From positions 124,001 to 188,000 of the forward strand of contig NZ_OY730245.1 in NCBI RefSeq assembly GCF_963422545.1: a stretch of DNA of 64,000 bases, given 5' to 3'. The stretch comes from an uncultured Flavobacterium sp. GTDB taxonomy: Bacteria; Bacteroidota; Bacteroidia; Flavobacteriales; Flavobacteriaceae. Shown in pieces: positions 34,102-42,682 of the stretch (position 1 is the stretch's first letter; each line of letters starts with the position of its first letter). The position numbers were made by a program, and so were the translations under genes. The notes below the pieces were generated by a model that did no database searches, had not been told where the DNA came from, and saw only the letters and a list, made by a program, of their open reading frames with translations.

Positions 34102-34148
34102 AAAAAGCATTAAAAACGAGAGATATTCCTGTTCTTAATGCTTTTTTT
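34102..34148. terminator. Bidirectional terminator between rlmN and a lipoprotein gene
   Basis: AAAAAGCATTAAAAAC pairs with GTTCTTAATGCTTTTT with one mismatch around a loop of about 13 bases; A and T runs flank it. Confidence 0.78.
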
Positions 34149-34165
34149 GGAGACGAAAAGAACTC

Positions 34166-35026
34166 CTATTTTTTCAAATCAATTTCTTCTGTTACTCCAT
34201 CTTTTGTTACTTTGGCCAGAGTGTCACAGCTTCCATCTCCAAAATCAACAACAGCAACAGCTCCGTTTTTGGTAATAGAAACAACCCCTTTTACAGCAAA
34301 TGGTTTTCTGCATGATGCGTCAAATTCAAGTGGAGTTGTAATTTCTGCCGACAAAGTATCTCCATTAGGAAAAGTGGTAGATCCGCTTCCGGTTACTAAA
34401 AAAACATTGTCTTCCCAGTCAAACCAAGTATCATAACCGGCAACCATTTCTTTTGTCAATGAACCTTTTCTGGTATAAACACCACCATCATCAAAAGTAA
34501 TAGTCATGTCGATCGTTGCGGTAGAAACCGGATGTGCTGTTACCAATAAATTAGTAGTTTTTATAGTTCTAACGATGCTTTTGCTTCCTTGAAGTTTTTT
34601 GCCATTATGATAAAATCCGTCAAAAGTATAACTGATAGTTTGAGTAGAAGAAGAGAAATCGTTGGAGAATGAAATAACCATTTTACCTTTAACAACGTTT
34701 CCGTTTTCCAGCGTACATCCGTCAACGCCAAAATCGATTGTTTTTGTCCAGGTATTGTTCGTTAAAATTGTTGTAATAGTTGCACAACTTGGTAAAAAGC
34801 TTTTTACGGGACCGCTGGGTTTAGCCGTAATATTTTGTTGTGCGTTAAATTGATCTTCAGCAATATTAGTCACATCTTCAATTGAGGCATCAATTTTAGA
34901 AGTAGTAATAATTTCATTGTTAGAAATTGCTGCAGTAGTTCCGCCATTTGTTTTTTCATCAGAATTACAACTAACAAAAAAAGATAAAGCGACTAATGTT
35001 CCAATAAATAAAACTTTTGTTTTCAT
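34166..35026 (-). CDS. Hypothetical lipoprotein
   Basis: 286 residues with a lipoprotein signal (LSFFVSC, lipidated Cys 20) and a low-complexity linker. The mature part is rich in beta strands with many T/D/G residues (TNNTWTKTIDFGVDGCTLEN, SGSTTFPNGDTLSAEITTPL) and a few cysteines that may form disulfides. I do not recognise a family. It is probably on the cell surface or inner face of the outer membrane. Monocistronic. Confidence 0.75.
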   Translation of the reverse strand: MKTKVLFIGTLVALSFFVSCNSDEKTNGGTTAAISNNEIITTSKIDASIEDVTNIAEDQFNAQQNITAKPSGPVKSFLPSCATITTILTNNTWTKTIDFGVDGCTLENGNVVKGKMVISFSNDFSSSTQTISYTFDGFYHNGKKLQGSKSIVRTIKTTNLLVTAHPVSTATIDMTITFDDGGVYTRKGSLTKEMVAGYDTWFDWEDNVFLVTGSGSTTFPNGDTLSAEITTPLEFDASCRKPFAVKGVVSITKNGAVAVVDFGDGSCDTLAKVTKDGVTEEIDLKK

Positions 35027-35170
35027 AGTAAATAGTTTAAGGGGGTTACTTTAAAAAAATGAATTCAAATTAGGCTTTATAAAAAACGTTCTTGGTAGAG
35101 TTTTTTTAGTTAATGCATAAATTATTATTATACTAACTTAAAATAGACAACGTTTTTTTATTTAAAATAG

Positions 35171-35178
35171 TATATTTG
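35171..35178 (+). promoter_or_regulatory. Predicted -7 promoter element of the polyprenyl synthase gene
   Basis: TATATTTG lies 8 bases before the ATG at 35187, so the leader would be only about 4-5 bases. No TTG is seen at the -33 distance. Confidence 0.45.
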
Positions 35179-35186
35179 GAATCGAA

Positions 35187-36164
35187 ATGAATATTACTTC
35201 TCAAATAAAACAGCCCATCTTTAACGAGATGGAACTTTTTGAAAAAAAGTTCCATGAATCGATGACCTCAAAGGTGGCTTTACTGAACCGTATTACCTAT
35301 TATATAGTGAATAGAAAAGGAAAACAAATGCGTCCGATGTTTGTTTTTCTAACTGCTAAAATGGTTTCAGGTGGTATTGTAAACGAGCGAACGTATCGTG
35401 GTGCATCTGTAATTGAGCTTATTCATACCGCAACTTTAGTACATGATGACGTAGTGGATGATAGTAATCGCCGCCGCGGATTTTTCTCTATCAATGCACT
35501 TTGGAAAAATAAAATTGCCGTTTTGGTTGGGGATTATTTACTTTCAAAAGGATTATTGCTTTCTATTGATAATGGCGATTTTGATTTACTCCGAATCATT
35601 TCGGTCGCAGTTCGTGAAATGAGTGAAGGTGAATTACTTCAAATAGAAAAAGCGAGAAGATTAGATATTACTGAAGATGTTTATTACGAAATCATCCGAA
35701 AGAAAACAGCAACACTTATTGCAGCCTGTTGTGCTCTTGGTGCAAAATCGGTAATTGAAGATGATGTGCAGGTTGAGAATATGCGCATGTTTGGTGAGCT
35801 TATCGGAATGGCTTTTCAAATAAAAGACGACTTATTCGATTATAGCGAAGAAGCTATTGGTAAACCTACAGGAATTGATATTAAAGAGCAAAAAATGACT
35901 TTGCCTTTAATTCACGTTTTAAATACTTGTACTCCGCAAGAAAAAAAGTGGTTGATAAACTCCATCAAAAACCACAACAAAGACAAAAAGCGCGTCAAAG
36001 AAGTTATTGCTTTTGTAAAAGATAATAATGGTTTGGCTTACGCCGAAAATAAAATGGTCGAATTCCAGCAAGAAGCACTTTTACTTTTAGAGAATTTTTC
36101 AGATTCTGAGTTCAAAGACGCCCTTATTTTAATGGTTAACTACGTTATTGAGAGAAAGAAATAA
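35187..36164 (+). CDS. Trans-polyprenyl diphosphate synthase
   Basis: A 325-residue enzyme that condenses isopentenyl diphosphate units into an all-trans chain. First aspartate motif D87-D-V-V-D91 within TLVHDDVVDDSNRRRG; second D214-D-L-F-D218 in QIKDDLFDYSEEAIGKP. The arginines after the first motif are present. Small residues before DDxxD allow a long product, so it probably makes the menaquinone side chain (octaprenyl-like) rather than farnesyl diphosphate. Chain length cannot be fixed from sequence alone. Cytoplasmic, monocistronic. Confidence 0.92.
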   Translation: MNITSQIKQPIFNEMELFEKKFHESMTSKVALLNRITYYIVNRKGKQMRPMFVFLTAKMVSGGIVNERTYRGASVIELIHTATLVHDDVVDDSNRRRGFFSINALWKNKIAVLVGDYLLSKGLLLSIDNGDFDLLRIISVAVREMSEGELLQIEKARRLDITEDVYYEIIRKKTATLIAACCALGAKSVIEDDVQVENMRMFGELIGMAFQIKDDLFDYSEEAIGKPTGIDIKEQKMTLPLIHVLNTCTPQEKKWLINSIKNHNKDKKRVKEVIAFVKDNNGLAYAENKMVEFQQEALLLLENFSDSEFKDALILMVNYVIERKK

Positions 36165-36172
36165 TTTTTTTA

Positions 36173-36209
36173 ATTAGATAATTAGAAAATTTATTAATTA
36201 GACAATTGG
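36173..36209. repeat. ATTAGATAATTAG intergenic repeat, copy 2
   Basis: AT-rich stretch ATTAGATAATTAGAAAATTT continuing to ATTAGACAATTGG, closely related to 6401-6420. Confidence 0.35.
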
Positions 36210-36363
36210 CTTACTTGTTTGTAAATCAAGTATTTTGGTGTGTTTAATTGGAATTTGGATTTTTTTTATTGAAATTTTTTCATAGCTGATGCAACCATTT
36301 TAAAACTTCACTCGTCTATGCTAATAGAAGTCTGTTTCTAAAACCAAAACCGAAAGCTTATTA

Positions 36364-36924
36364 ATGAAAATTATTCATTTACATCAAGAAGAAACCGAAA
36401 TTATAAAGTTGGCTGTCGAAAATAATCGGCAAGCGCAACAGCAAATATATAGTCGGTTTTCACCAAAGATGTTAAGTGTTTGCCGACAATATATTAAAGA
36501 CATTCAATTGGCCGAAGATGTAATGATAACCGCTTTCATGAAAGTATTTACCAACTTAAATAAGTTTGAGCACAAAGGAAGTTTTGAAGGTTGGATTCGC
36601 AGGATTATGATCAACGAATGTATCTCTTATTTAAGAGTTCATAAAAAAGTAAAGTTTACCGAAGATGAGATCTATGTCGAAGAAAGTTTTAATGCAATTG
36701 ACAGTAAATTTTCGACAGATCAGATTCAGTTTTTAATAGACGCTTTACCGGACGGTTACAAAATGATTTTTAATTTATACGCCATAGAAGGATATAAACA
36801 TAATGAAATTGCCAAGATGTTAGGAATTAATGAAGGAACATCGAAATCGCAATTATCGCACGCTAGAAAAATGCTGCAAACACAAATTAATACATTAAAA
36901 AAACAAGATAATGGAACCGAATAA
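36364..36924 (+). CDS. RNA polymerase sigma factor, ECF type
   Basis: A 186-residue sigma-70 family factor with region 2 at about 25-95 (YSRFSPKMLSVCRQYIKD, EDVMITAFMKVFTNLNKF, GWIRRIMINECISYLR) and region 4 at about 125-175 (LPDGYKMIFNLYAIEGYKHN, KMLGINEGTSKSQLSHARKM). Length and lack of region 3 fit an extracytoplasmic-function sigma. It overlaps by 14 bases the gene for a single-span membrane protein, its likely regulator, so the pair is translationally coupled. The signal is unknown. Confidence 0.92.
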   Translation: MKIIHLHQEETEIIKLAVENNRQAQQQIYSRFSPKMLSVCRQYIKDIQLAEDVMITAFMKVFTNLNKFEHKGSFEGWIRRIMINECISYLRVHKKVKFTEDEIYVEESFNAIDSKFSTDQIQFLIDALPDGYKMIFNLYAIEGYKHNEIAKMLGINEGTSKSQLSHARKMLQTQINTLKKQDNGTE

Positions 36925-37633
36925 TTTTGAAAAGGATTTCCGTGAAAAATTAAATCAACGCACGATTGAACCAAGCGATAAAGCCTGGGACAGATTAGAT
37001 GCAATGTTGAGTGTTGCCGAAAATAAGAAACCGAAGAAAAAAAATAGATGGCTTTATATAGCAGCAAGTATTGTTGGGTTTTTACTAGTTGGAACTTTCT
37101 TTTTTAATCAGAAGAAAAGCGCAATCGAAACCCCTAAAAACAATGTTGTTATAGAAGAAAACACAAAGAAAGATTCGGTTGAAAAACCAATTTTAAATGT
37201 AAAGAATTCTGTTAAAGAAGAAGTGGCAGTTTCAGAAAAAACAGCAATTCAAATTTCGAATAAAGAAAGAAAAAATCATCCTGATCCTTTAAAAATAAAA
37301 CTAAATAAAACCACAAAAAATGAAAAAAATCAAATAGCGGAGTCTTCAATCATCAAAAACAATCAAGAAAAACAATCAATCAAAAATGAAAATCCAATTG
37401 TCGAAATTTCTAAAAAAGAAACAGTAGATCAGTTGTTGGATTCAGCCGAAAAAAATGTAGTTGCACAAAATTCGGTTAAATCGAAAGCAAAAATTAAAGT
37501 AAATGCCAACGATTTATTAAATCAGGTCGATGGTGAATTAGAGCTTTCTTTTAGAGAAAAAGTAATTACAAAAGTCAATAAAAATTACCAAACGGTAAAA
37601 GTGGCTTTGGCAAATCGAAATCAGCAAGAGTAG
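36911..37633 (+). CDS. Single-span membrane protein, probable anti-sigma factor
   Basis: 240 residues: a cytoplasmic N-terminal part (FEKDFREKLNQRTIEPSDK and AWDRLDAML), a basic stretch (KKPKKKNRW), one membrane helix at about 47-66 (WLYIAASIVGFLLVGTFFF), and a long lysine/glutamate-rich, probably disordered periplasmic tail. It has no recognisable FecR or zinc anti-sigma domain. The 14-base overlap with the ECF gene and the topology suggest an anti-sigma factor; this is inference. A barrel protein gene lies downstream. Confidence 0.72.
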   Translation: MEPNNFEKDFREKLNQRTIEPSDKAWDRLDAMLSVAENKKPKKKNRWLYIAASIVGFLLVGTFFFNQKKSAIETPKNNVVIEENTKKDSVEKPILNVKNSVKEEVAVSEKTAIQISNKERKNHPDPLKIKLNKTTKNEKNQIAESSIIKNNQEKQSIKNENPIVEISKKETVDQLLDSAEKNVVAQNSVKSKAKIKVNANDLLNQVDGELELSFREKVITKVNKNYQTVKVALANRNQQE

Positions 37634-37677
37634 AGAATTAAGATCATAGAAGAAAGAAATAAGAATGTAGATTTTTA

Positions 37678-37722
37678 ATTCCGGAGGAATGATCCATATT
37701 GTAGCGTCGGGTTTTAACCCGA
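37678..37722. repeat. TTCC-x-AGGAA repeat with CGGGTTTTAACCCG palindrome
   Basis: ATTCCGGAGGAATGATCC with ATATTGTAGCG following is the third TTCC..AGGAA copy. It runs into the exact palindrome TCGGGTTTTAACCCGA (37707-37722). It lies between the putative anti-sigma gene and the barrel gene. Confidence 0.5.
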
Positions 37723-37817
37723 TGGAGATGGAATAAAGAATTTACCATTTACAATTCACAATTAATAATTAAATCATCAGTCAATCAATCACAATCATTT
37801 TAAAAAATCAATCAATC

Positions 37818-38867
37818 ATGAAAAATTTTACCCTTTATCTCGTTGTCCTCATTTTTCTATTTGTCAGCAAAGTGCTTGGGCAGGAAACTTTTGAATCAAG
37901 AGCAAGACAAATTGCCAATAAAATAGAAAAGATAACAAAAGAAGAAAAAGAAACTTTAAAACAAGAAGTTGAAGCCGTAAATGTTCAGTTATCTGAAGGA
38001 AAAATTACGCAGGAGCAAGCTGATAAACGCAAAAAAGAATTAGCAGAAGCCAGAGCTGTAATTATCGAAGAGAAAGTGACAATGGCACAAAATGAACTTA
38101 ATGATTTGGTGCAGCAAAAGGTCGATGGAAAAATAAAAGAGCAGGATTCAATAAAGAAAGGTAAGATTGTTATTTACTGGGATAAAAACGACTGGAATAA
38201 TAAAAAAAGAAAAGATTCTATTCATGGTGAGAAAAGAACCACTTCGCAGTTCGTGTTTGCGGCGGGTTTGAACAATATAATGGTCGACGGAAAACTTCAG
38301 GATTCGAACTACAGTTTTATAGGTTCACATTTTTATGAATGGGGTTTTACTTATAATTCGAGATTAATGAAAAACGACAATTTATTACATGCCAAATATG
38401 GACTTTCATTAATGTATAATAATATTCGTCCAACAGACAATCGCAATTTTGTTGTAAACGGAAATCAAACGGTACTGCAGACAAATGCTATAAATCTTGA
38501 TGAATCTCGCTTTAGAAATGTTTATCTCGTGGCGCCGGTTCATTTAGAGTTTGATTTTTCTAAGCCTAAAGTAGTTAACGGAAAAACCTATTTTAAAACG
38601 CATCAAAGTTTCCGTTTTGGAATTGGAGGTTATGCAGGAATCAATGTAAAATCAAAACAAATTCTTAAATACAACCAAGATGATTTAGATTATAAAACGA
38701 GAATAAAAGGAGATTATAATGTAAATAATTTTATTTACGGATTGAGTTCTTATATAGGTTATAAGGAATTGAGTTTGTATATGAAATATGATTTGAATCC
38801 GCTGTTTCAAAATAATTTAGTGAAAGAAAATAATATTTCGCTAGGATTAAGACTTGATTTAAATTAA
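37818..38867 (+). CDS. Coiled-coil plus outer-membrane beta-barrel protein
   Basis: 349 residues with a signal peptide (cleavage near KVLGQ). Residues about 25-115 are a charged coiled coil (EKITKEEKETLKQEVEAVN and further). From about 140 there are alternating strands with glycine and aromatic residues ending in a typical C-terminal strand (NNISLGLRLDLN), i.e. a small barrel of the PorT/OmpA-like kind. The placement after the sigma/anti-sigma pair suggests a surface protein of the same regulon. Exact function unknown. Confidence 0.75.
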   Translation: MKNFTLYLVVLIFLFVSKVLGQETFESRARQIANKIEKITKEEKETLKQEVEAVNVQLSEGKITQEQADKRKKELAEARAVIIEEKVTMAQNELNDLVQQKVDGKIKEQDSIKKGKIVIYWDKNDWNNKKRKDSIHGEKRTTSQFVFAAGLNNIMVDGKLQDSNYSFIGSHFYEWGFTYNSRLMKNDNLLHAKYGLSLMYNNIRPTDNRNFVVNGNQTVLQTNAINLDESRFRNVYLVAPVHLEFDFSKPKVVNGKTYFKTHQSFRFGIGGYAGINVKSKQILKYNQDDLDYKTRIKGDYNVNNFIYGLSSYIGYKELSLYMKYDLNPLFQNNLVKENNISLGLRLDLN

Positions 38868-38890
38868 GAATACAGTCGATTAGTTAGTGG

Positions 38891-38920
38891 AAAAAGTGCT
38901 TTGAAAGAAGCACTTTTTTT
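38891..38920 (+). terminator. Terminator after the barrel protein gene
   Basis: AAAAAGTGCTT (38891-38901) pairs with AAGCACTTTTT (38908-38918) and is followed by T residues. The farthest-upstream possible start of dnaG would lie inside this hairpin, which argues against it. Confidence 0.85.
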
Positions 38921-38993
38921 ATTTGAAATCATCAAAATTCAAGATGGATTTGTGTACTTTTACAGACTTCAAATTTTTAAAATATTTTACGTT

Positions 38994-41057
38994 TTGATTT
39001 CACAAACCACGATTGATACTGTTTTTGAAACTGCTCGAGTAGAGGAGGTTATTGGTGATTTTGTTAATTTAAAACGTGCAGGAAGTAATTTTAAAGGTTT
39101 GAGTCCGTTCTCAGATGAGCGCTCTCCGTCGTTCATGGTATCGCCCGCAAAAGGAATCTGGAAAGATTTTAGTACCGGAAAAGGAGGGAATTCTGTTAAG
39201 TTTTTAATGGAGCACTCCCAATTTACCTATCCGGAAGCCATTCGATACTTGGCCAGAAAATATAATATCGAGATCGAAGAAACAGAACAATCGGATGCTG
39301 AAAAAGCCATGACGGATGTTCGCGAAAGTATGTATCTGGTTTCGGAGTTTGCAAAAGATTATTTTCATAAAACACTTTTAAATTCAGAAGAAGGAAAAGC
39401 AATTGGACTTTCGTACTTTAAGGAAAGAGGTTTTACAAATGAAACAATTAAAAAATTTGATTTAGGATATTCGCCGGAAACCTGGGATGCCCTTACCAAA
39501 GAAGCTTTGGGTAAAGGATATAAGCTGGAATTTCTTGAAAGTACCGGTTTAACAATTGCGAGAGAAGATCGCCCTTTTGACCGTTTCAAAGGCCGTGTTA
39601 TGTTTCCGATACAAAGTATGTCGGGCCGTGTTTTGGGATTTGGAGGACGTATTTTAACGAATGATAAAAAAGCAGCAAAATACCTAAACTCGCCAGAAAG
39701 TGATATTTACCATAAAAGTAAAGTGCTTTACGGAATTTTTCAGGCCAAGCAAGCTATTGCAAAACAAAATAATTGCTATTTGGTTGAAGGTTATACAGAT
39801 GTAATTCAGTTTAATCAAGCCGGAATCGAGAATGTTGTAGCTTCTTCAGGAACAGCTTTAACACCAGATCAGATTCGTTTGGTTAATCGTCTGACAAGAA
39901 ATATTACAGTACTTTTTGATGGGGATGCTGCAGGTTTACGTGCTTCTATTCGAGGAATCGATTTGATTCTGGAAGAAGGGATGAACGTAAGGGTTTGTGC
40001 TTTTCCTGACGGAGAAGACCCTGATAGTTTTGCCCGAAAATATTCTCATGACGATCTTGTTAATTATTTAGAAGAAAACAGTAAAGATTTTATACAGTTT
40101 AAAGCATCGCTTTTAATGAAAGATGCTAAAAACGATCCTATAAAAAAAGCCGATTTGATTCGCGATATGGTTGTTAGTATTTCGAAAATTCCAGATCGTA
40201 TTCAACGTGAAGTATATACTCAGGAATGTGCCAGAATTATGGATATTTCTGAGCAGGTTTTGGTGAGTACTTTGGCTCAGTTAATTCAAAAAGATCTTAC
40301 AGAAGCTAACAAAAAGCAAAAGCAGGAACAAAAACCTTTTGAAGTTCATAGAAATCAAACCCCAAAAAATACTGGATATTCAGGAGGAGATCCGGAAGAT
40401 CCCAGATTTGGGCCACCAGAGGATTATCCGGGTGAACCTGGGTACCCAACAAGTGAGCCGACAGAGAAAGTTGATATCCTGAACATTTTAGAACGAAAAG
40501 TAATTGAAATTTTATTGCTTTACGGTGATAAAACAGAACAATTTGAAGATGTGTTTCTAAAAAATAATGATGAAGGTGAAGTTGTAATGGTCTCTGAAAT
40601 GAGAGCGTATAAAGTATACGAGCGTATTTATTTGAGTTTACAGGAAGATGAGGTAGAGCTTTCTAATTATTTGTTCCGTGATATTTTTACAGACTTAATT
40701 GGGTTTTATAACCAAAATGAAAAATTTAGTCTCGAACAATATTTAATGCGTTTGCAGCCTGATTTTGCTCAGGAAGTAACCGATATTTTAATGGAAGATG
40801 AAAAATTGGCACTTCACGATTGGGAAGGACAGAATATTTTTACAAAAGCTAAACACGAAACTATAGCACAATATGTAACTGAAACAGTTATGTCTATGCG
40901 TTGGTTTTTGGTTGGTAAAATTATCCAGGAATTAAAAAGCTCTATACAACCTGATAATTCAGATAATACAGAGCTTTTATCGATGGTGGTGGATTACTCA
41001 AAACTAGTTAATTCATTTTCGAAAAAACTGGGAAGAGTAATGTCAAGATACCATTAA
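38994..41057 (+). CDS. dnaG: DNA primase with a degenerate zinc finger
   Basis: Makes RNA primers for replication. From the TTG at 38994 (MISQTTIDTVFETARVEEV) the protein has 687 residues. TOPRIM catalytic domain: E265 (YLVEGYTDV) and D309-G-D311 (LFDGDAAG). The C-terminal DnaB-binding region is present after a proline-rich linker (465-515). The N-terminal CHC2 finger is unusual: the positions of its four zinc ligands, with canonical spacing 3-18-3, hold S37, S40, D58 and T61 (GLSPFSDERSPSF and WKDFSTGKGGN) instead of Cys/His/Cys/Cys. The start is TTG because the frame's earlier start lies in a terminator. It converges on a LuxR-type gene, overlapping by 4 bases. Confidence 0.95.
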   Translation: MISQTTIDTVFETARVEEVIGDFVNLKRAGSNFKGLSPFSDERSPSFMVSPAKGIWKDFSTGKGGNSVKFLMEHSQFTYPEAIRYLARKYNIEIEETEQSDAEKAMTDVRESMYLVSEFAKDYFHKTLLNSEEGKAIGLSYFKERGFTNETIKKFDLGYSPETWDALTKEALGKGYKLEFLESTGLTIAREDRPFDRFKGRVMFPIQSMSGRVLGFGGRILTNDKKAAKYLNSPESDIYHKSKVLYGIFQAKQAIAKQNNCYLVEGYTDVIQFNQAGIENVVASSGTALTPDQIRLVNRLTRNITVLFDGDAAGLRASIRGIDLILEEGMNVRVCAFPDGEDPDSFARKYSHDDLVNYLEENSKDFIQFKASLLMKDAKNDPIKKADLIRDMVVSISKIPDRIQREVYTQECARIMDISEQVLVSTLAQLIQKDLTEANKKQKQEQKPFEVHRNQTPKNTGYSGGDPEDPRFGPPEDYPGEPGYPTSEPTEKVDILNILERKVIEILLLYGDKTEQFEDVFLKNNDEGEVVMVSEMRAYKVYERIYLSLQEDEVELSNYLFRDIFTDLIGFYNQNEKFSLEQYLMRLQPDFAQEVTDILMEDEKLALHDWEGQNIFTKAKHETIAQYVTETVMSMRWFLVGKIIQELKSSIQPDNSDNTELLSMVVDYSKLVNSFSKKLGRVMSRYH

Positions 41058-41683
41058 ATAATTTCTAAAGTCTTTGCTTTGTTAACTAGATCTACTAAAT
41101 TAGTAACATTTAATTTAGTCAATAATCTTAATTTGTAAGTACTGATCGTTTTTTCGTTCAGATTTAAGATTTTAGAGATTTCATTGTTTTTCTTACCATC
41201 ACTCAAGTAACGCAAAACTTCAATCTCGCGATTTGACAGTTTTCTGTACAAACGTTCGCTTTTGCTTTGTTTAGCAATTAGAGCCATGTTTTTACGCACA
41301 GTTTCGTTGATGATAATTTTTCCTTCATGCACCTTAATAATAGAAAGACCTAAAGTTTCAAGTTTTTCTGTTTTGTGCACATACCCGGAAACTCCTGCTT
41401 TAATAGCATTTGGAGCATACATTTGTTCGGCGAGGTCACTAAAAATTACAATTTTTGTTTTTGGGAAGTTTTTCAGGATAGATTTTACTTCAAAGATACT
41501 TGAAAGACCTTCTAACTCTAGATCTAGAATTAGGATGTCAATCTCCTTCGTTTGAAGAATATCTCTAACCATTGAAAAATTGCCTACGTTGGCAACAATT
41601 GAAATTTGATCGTGGTCTTTAAAATAAGACTTAACGCCAAAGTGAGTCACAGGATGATTGTCTGCAAGACATACTTTAATCAT
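41054..41683 (-). CDS. NarL/FixJ-type response regulator
   Basis: A 209-residue two-component regulator. Receiver domain with D8-N9 at the acidic site, phosphoacceptor D54 (LILDLELEG), and the conserved T/S and K positions (FSDLAEQMY, HKTEKLETLG). LuxR-type helix-turn-helix at about 147-205 (KLSNREIEVLRYLSDGKKNN, KTISTYKLRLLTKL). No histidine kinase adjoins, so its sensor lies elsewhere. The last bases of its stop overlap the dnaG stop on the other strand, and no terminator separates them. Confidence 0.92.
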   Translation of the reverse strand: MIKVCLADNHPVTHFGVKSYFKDHDQISIVANVGNFSMVRDILQTKEIDILILDLELEGLSSIFEVKSILKNFPKTKIVIFSDLAEQMYAPNAIKAGVSGYVHKTEKLETLGLSIIKVHEGKIIINETVRKNMALIAKQSKSERLYRKLSNREIEVLRYLSDGKKNNEISKILNLNEKTISTYKLRLLTKLNVTNLVDLVNKAKTLEII

Positions 41684-41776
41684 AATTTTTACCTTTTTTA
41701 GAATTGTTCATGTTTTTGGAGCTGTAAAATTAATAAATAAATTCTGTAATTAATTGCAGGCAAATGTTAAAAAGTT

Positions 41777-42583
41777 TTATTTTAACGTTTTTGGTATAAT
41801 ACAAACAGGTATTGCATCCATTTTATGCTTGTTGCTGGTGTTTAAACGTTTATAGATTTCAAAGACTGATTTTTCTCTCCCACTGTGGTCAGCTGGCGTA
41901 TTTCCTGACTCTGCGGCCAACATCGCCCATTCAAGTTCGTCATAACTGGCTCCTAATTGATCCTCATCAGTACGATTATCTCCAAATAATCCATCGGTTG
42001 GTGCTGCTGTTAAAATTGAGTGCGGAATTGTTAAAAATTCTCCAAGAGCATAAACATCCGATTTCATTAAGTCGGCAATTGGACTTAAATCGACTCCACC
42101 GTCTCCATATTTGGTGTAAAATCCTACTCCAAAGTCTTCAACTTTGTTTCCGGTTCCGGCAACTAATAACCCGTGAATTCCTGCCAAATAATATAAGGAA
42201 GTCATTCGTAAACGAGCACGGGTATTAGCCAATGATAAGTTTACTTTTGCTTCGTCATCTGTTTTTGGTACAGAATTTTTAAAAGCTTCAAAAGTGGCAG
42301 TTAAATCTGTTTCTACATTTAAAACATTCGGGAAACGTTTTTTTAATTGCTCAATATGTTCTCTTCCTCTGGAAACCTGACTTTCAGCTTGGTGAATTGG
42401 CATTTCTACACATAAAACTTTCAAACCGGTTTGGGCACATAATGTAGAAGTTACCGCAGAGTCAACTCCGCCGGAAATTCCAATTACAAAACCATTTACT
42501 TTTGCATTGTTAGCATAATTTTTCAACCACTCTACAATGTGGTTATTCACTTTTTCTGTCTGAATAGTACTTTTTTTAGCCAT
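41777..42583 (-). CDS. nadE: NH3-dependent NAD+ synthetase
   Basis: Last step of NAD biosynthesis: amidates nicotinate adenine dinucleotide using ammonia and ATP. The 268-residue enzyme has the PP-loop SGGVDS at 37-42, a typical segment GTGNKVEDFGVGFYTKYGDG, and DLSPIADLMKSDVY. There is no glutaminase domain, so it is the ammonia-dependent form. It is divergent from gldB, and a palindromic promoter region lies between them. Confidence 0.95.
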   Translation of the reverse strand: MAKKSTIQTEKVNNHIVEWLKNYANNAKVNGFVIGISGGVDSAVTSTLCAQTGLKVLCVEMPIHQAESQVSRGREHIEQLKKRFPNVLNVETDLTATFEAFKNSVPKTDDEAKVNLSLANTRARLRMTSLYYLAGIHGLLVAGTGNKVEDFGVGFYTKYGDGGVDLSPIADLMKSDVYALGEFLTIPHSILTAAPTDGLFGDNRTDEDQLGASYDELEWAMLAAESGNTPADHSGREKSVFEIYKRLNTSNKHKMDAIPVCIIPKTLK

Positions 42584-42612
42584 AATAATTCAAGTTTTAA
42601 GATGCAGGGGTG

Positions 42613-42630
42613 TATATTTGCACAAATATT
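42613..42630. promoter_or_regulatory. Palindromic divergent promoter of nadE and gldB
   Basis: TATATTTG at 42613-42620 is a -7 element for gldB (plus). ATATTTGCACAAATAT (42614-42629) is an exact palindrome, so the minus strand carries AATATTTG, one base short of the TAnnTTTG consensus, for nadE. Such overlapping -7 elements could make the two promoters compete. Confidence 0.45.
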
Positions 42631-42682
42631 TTTAAGTAACGTTTATTTAAAATATAGGCAACACAAATCTAATTAAAATAAA

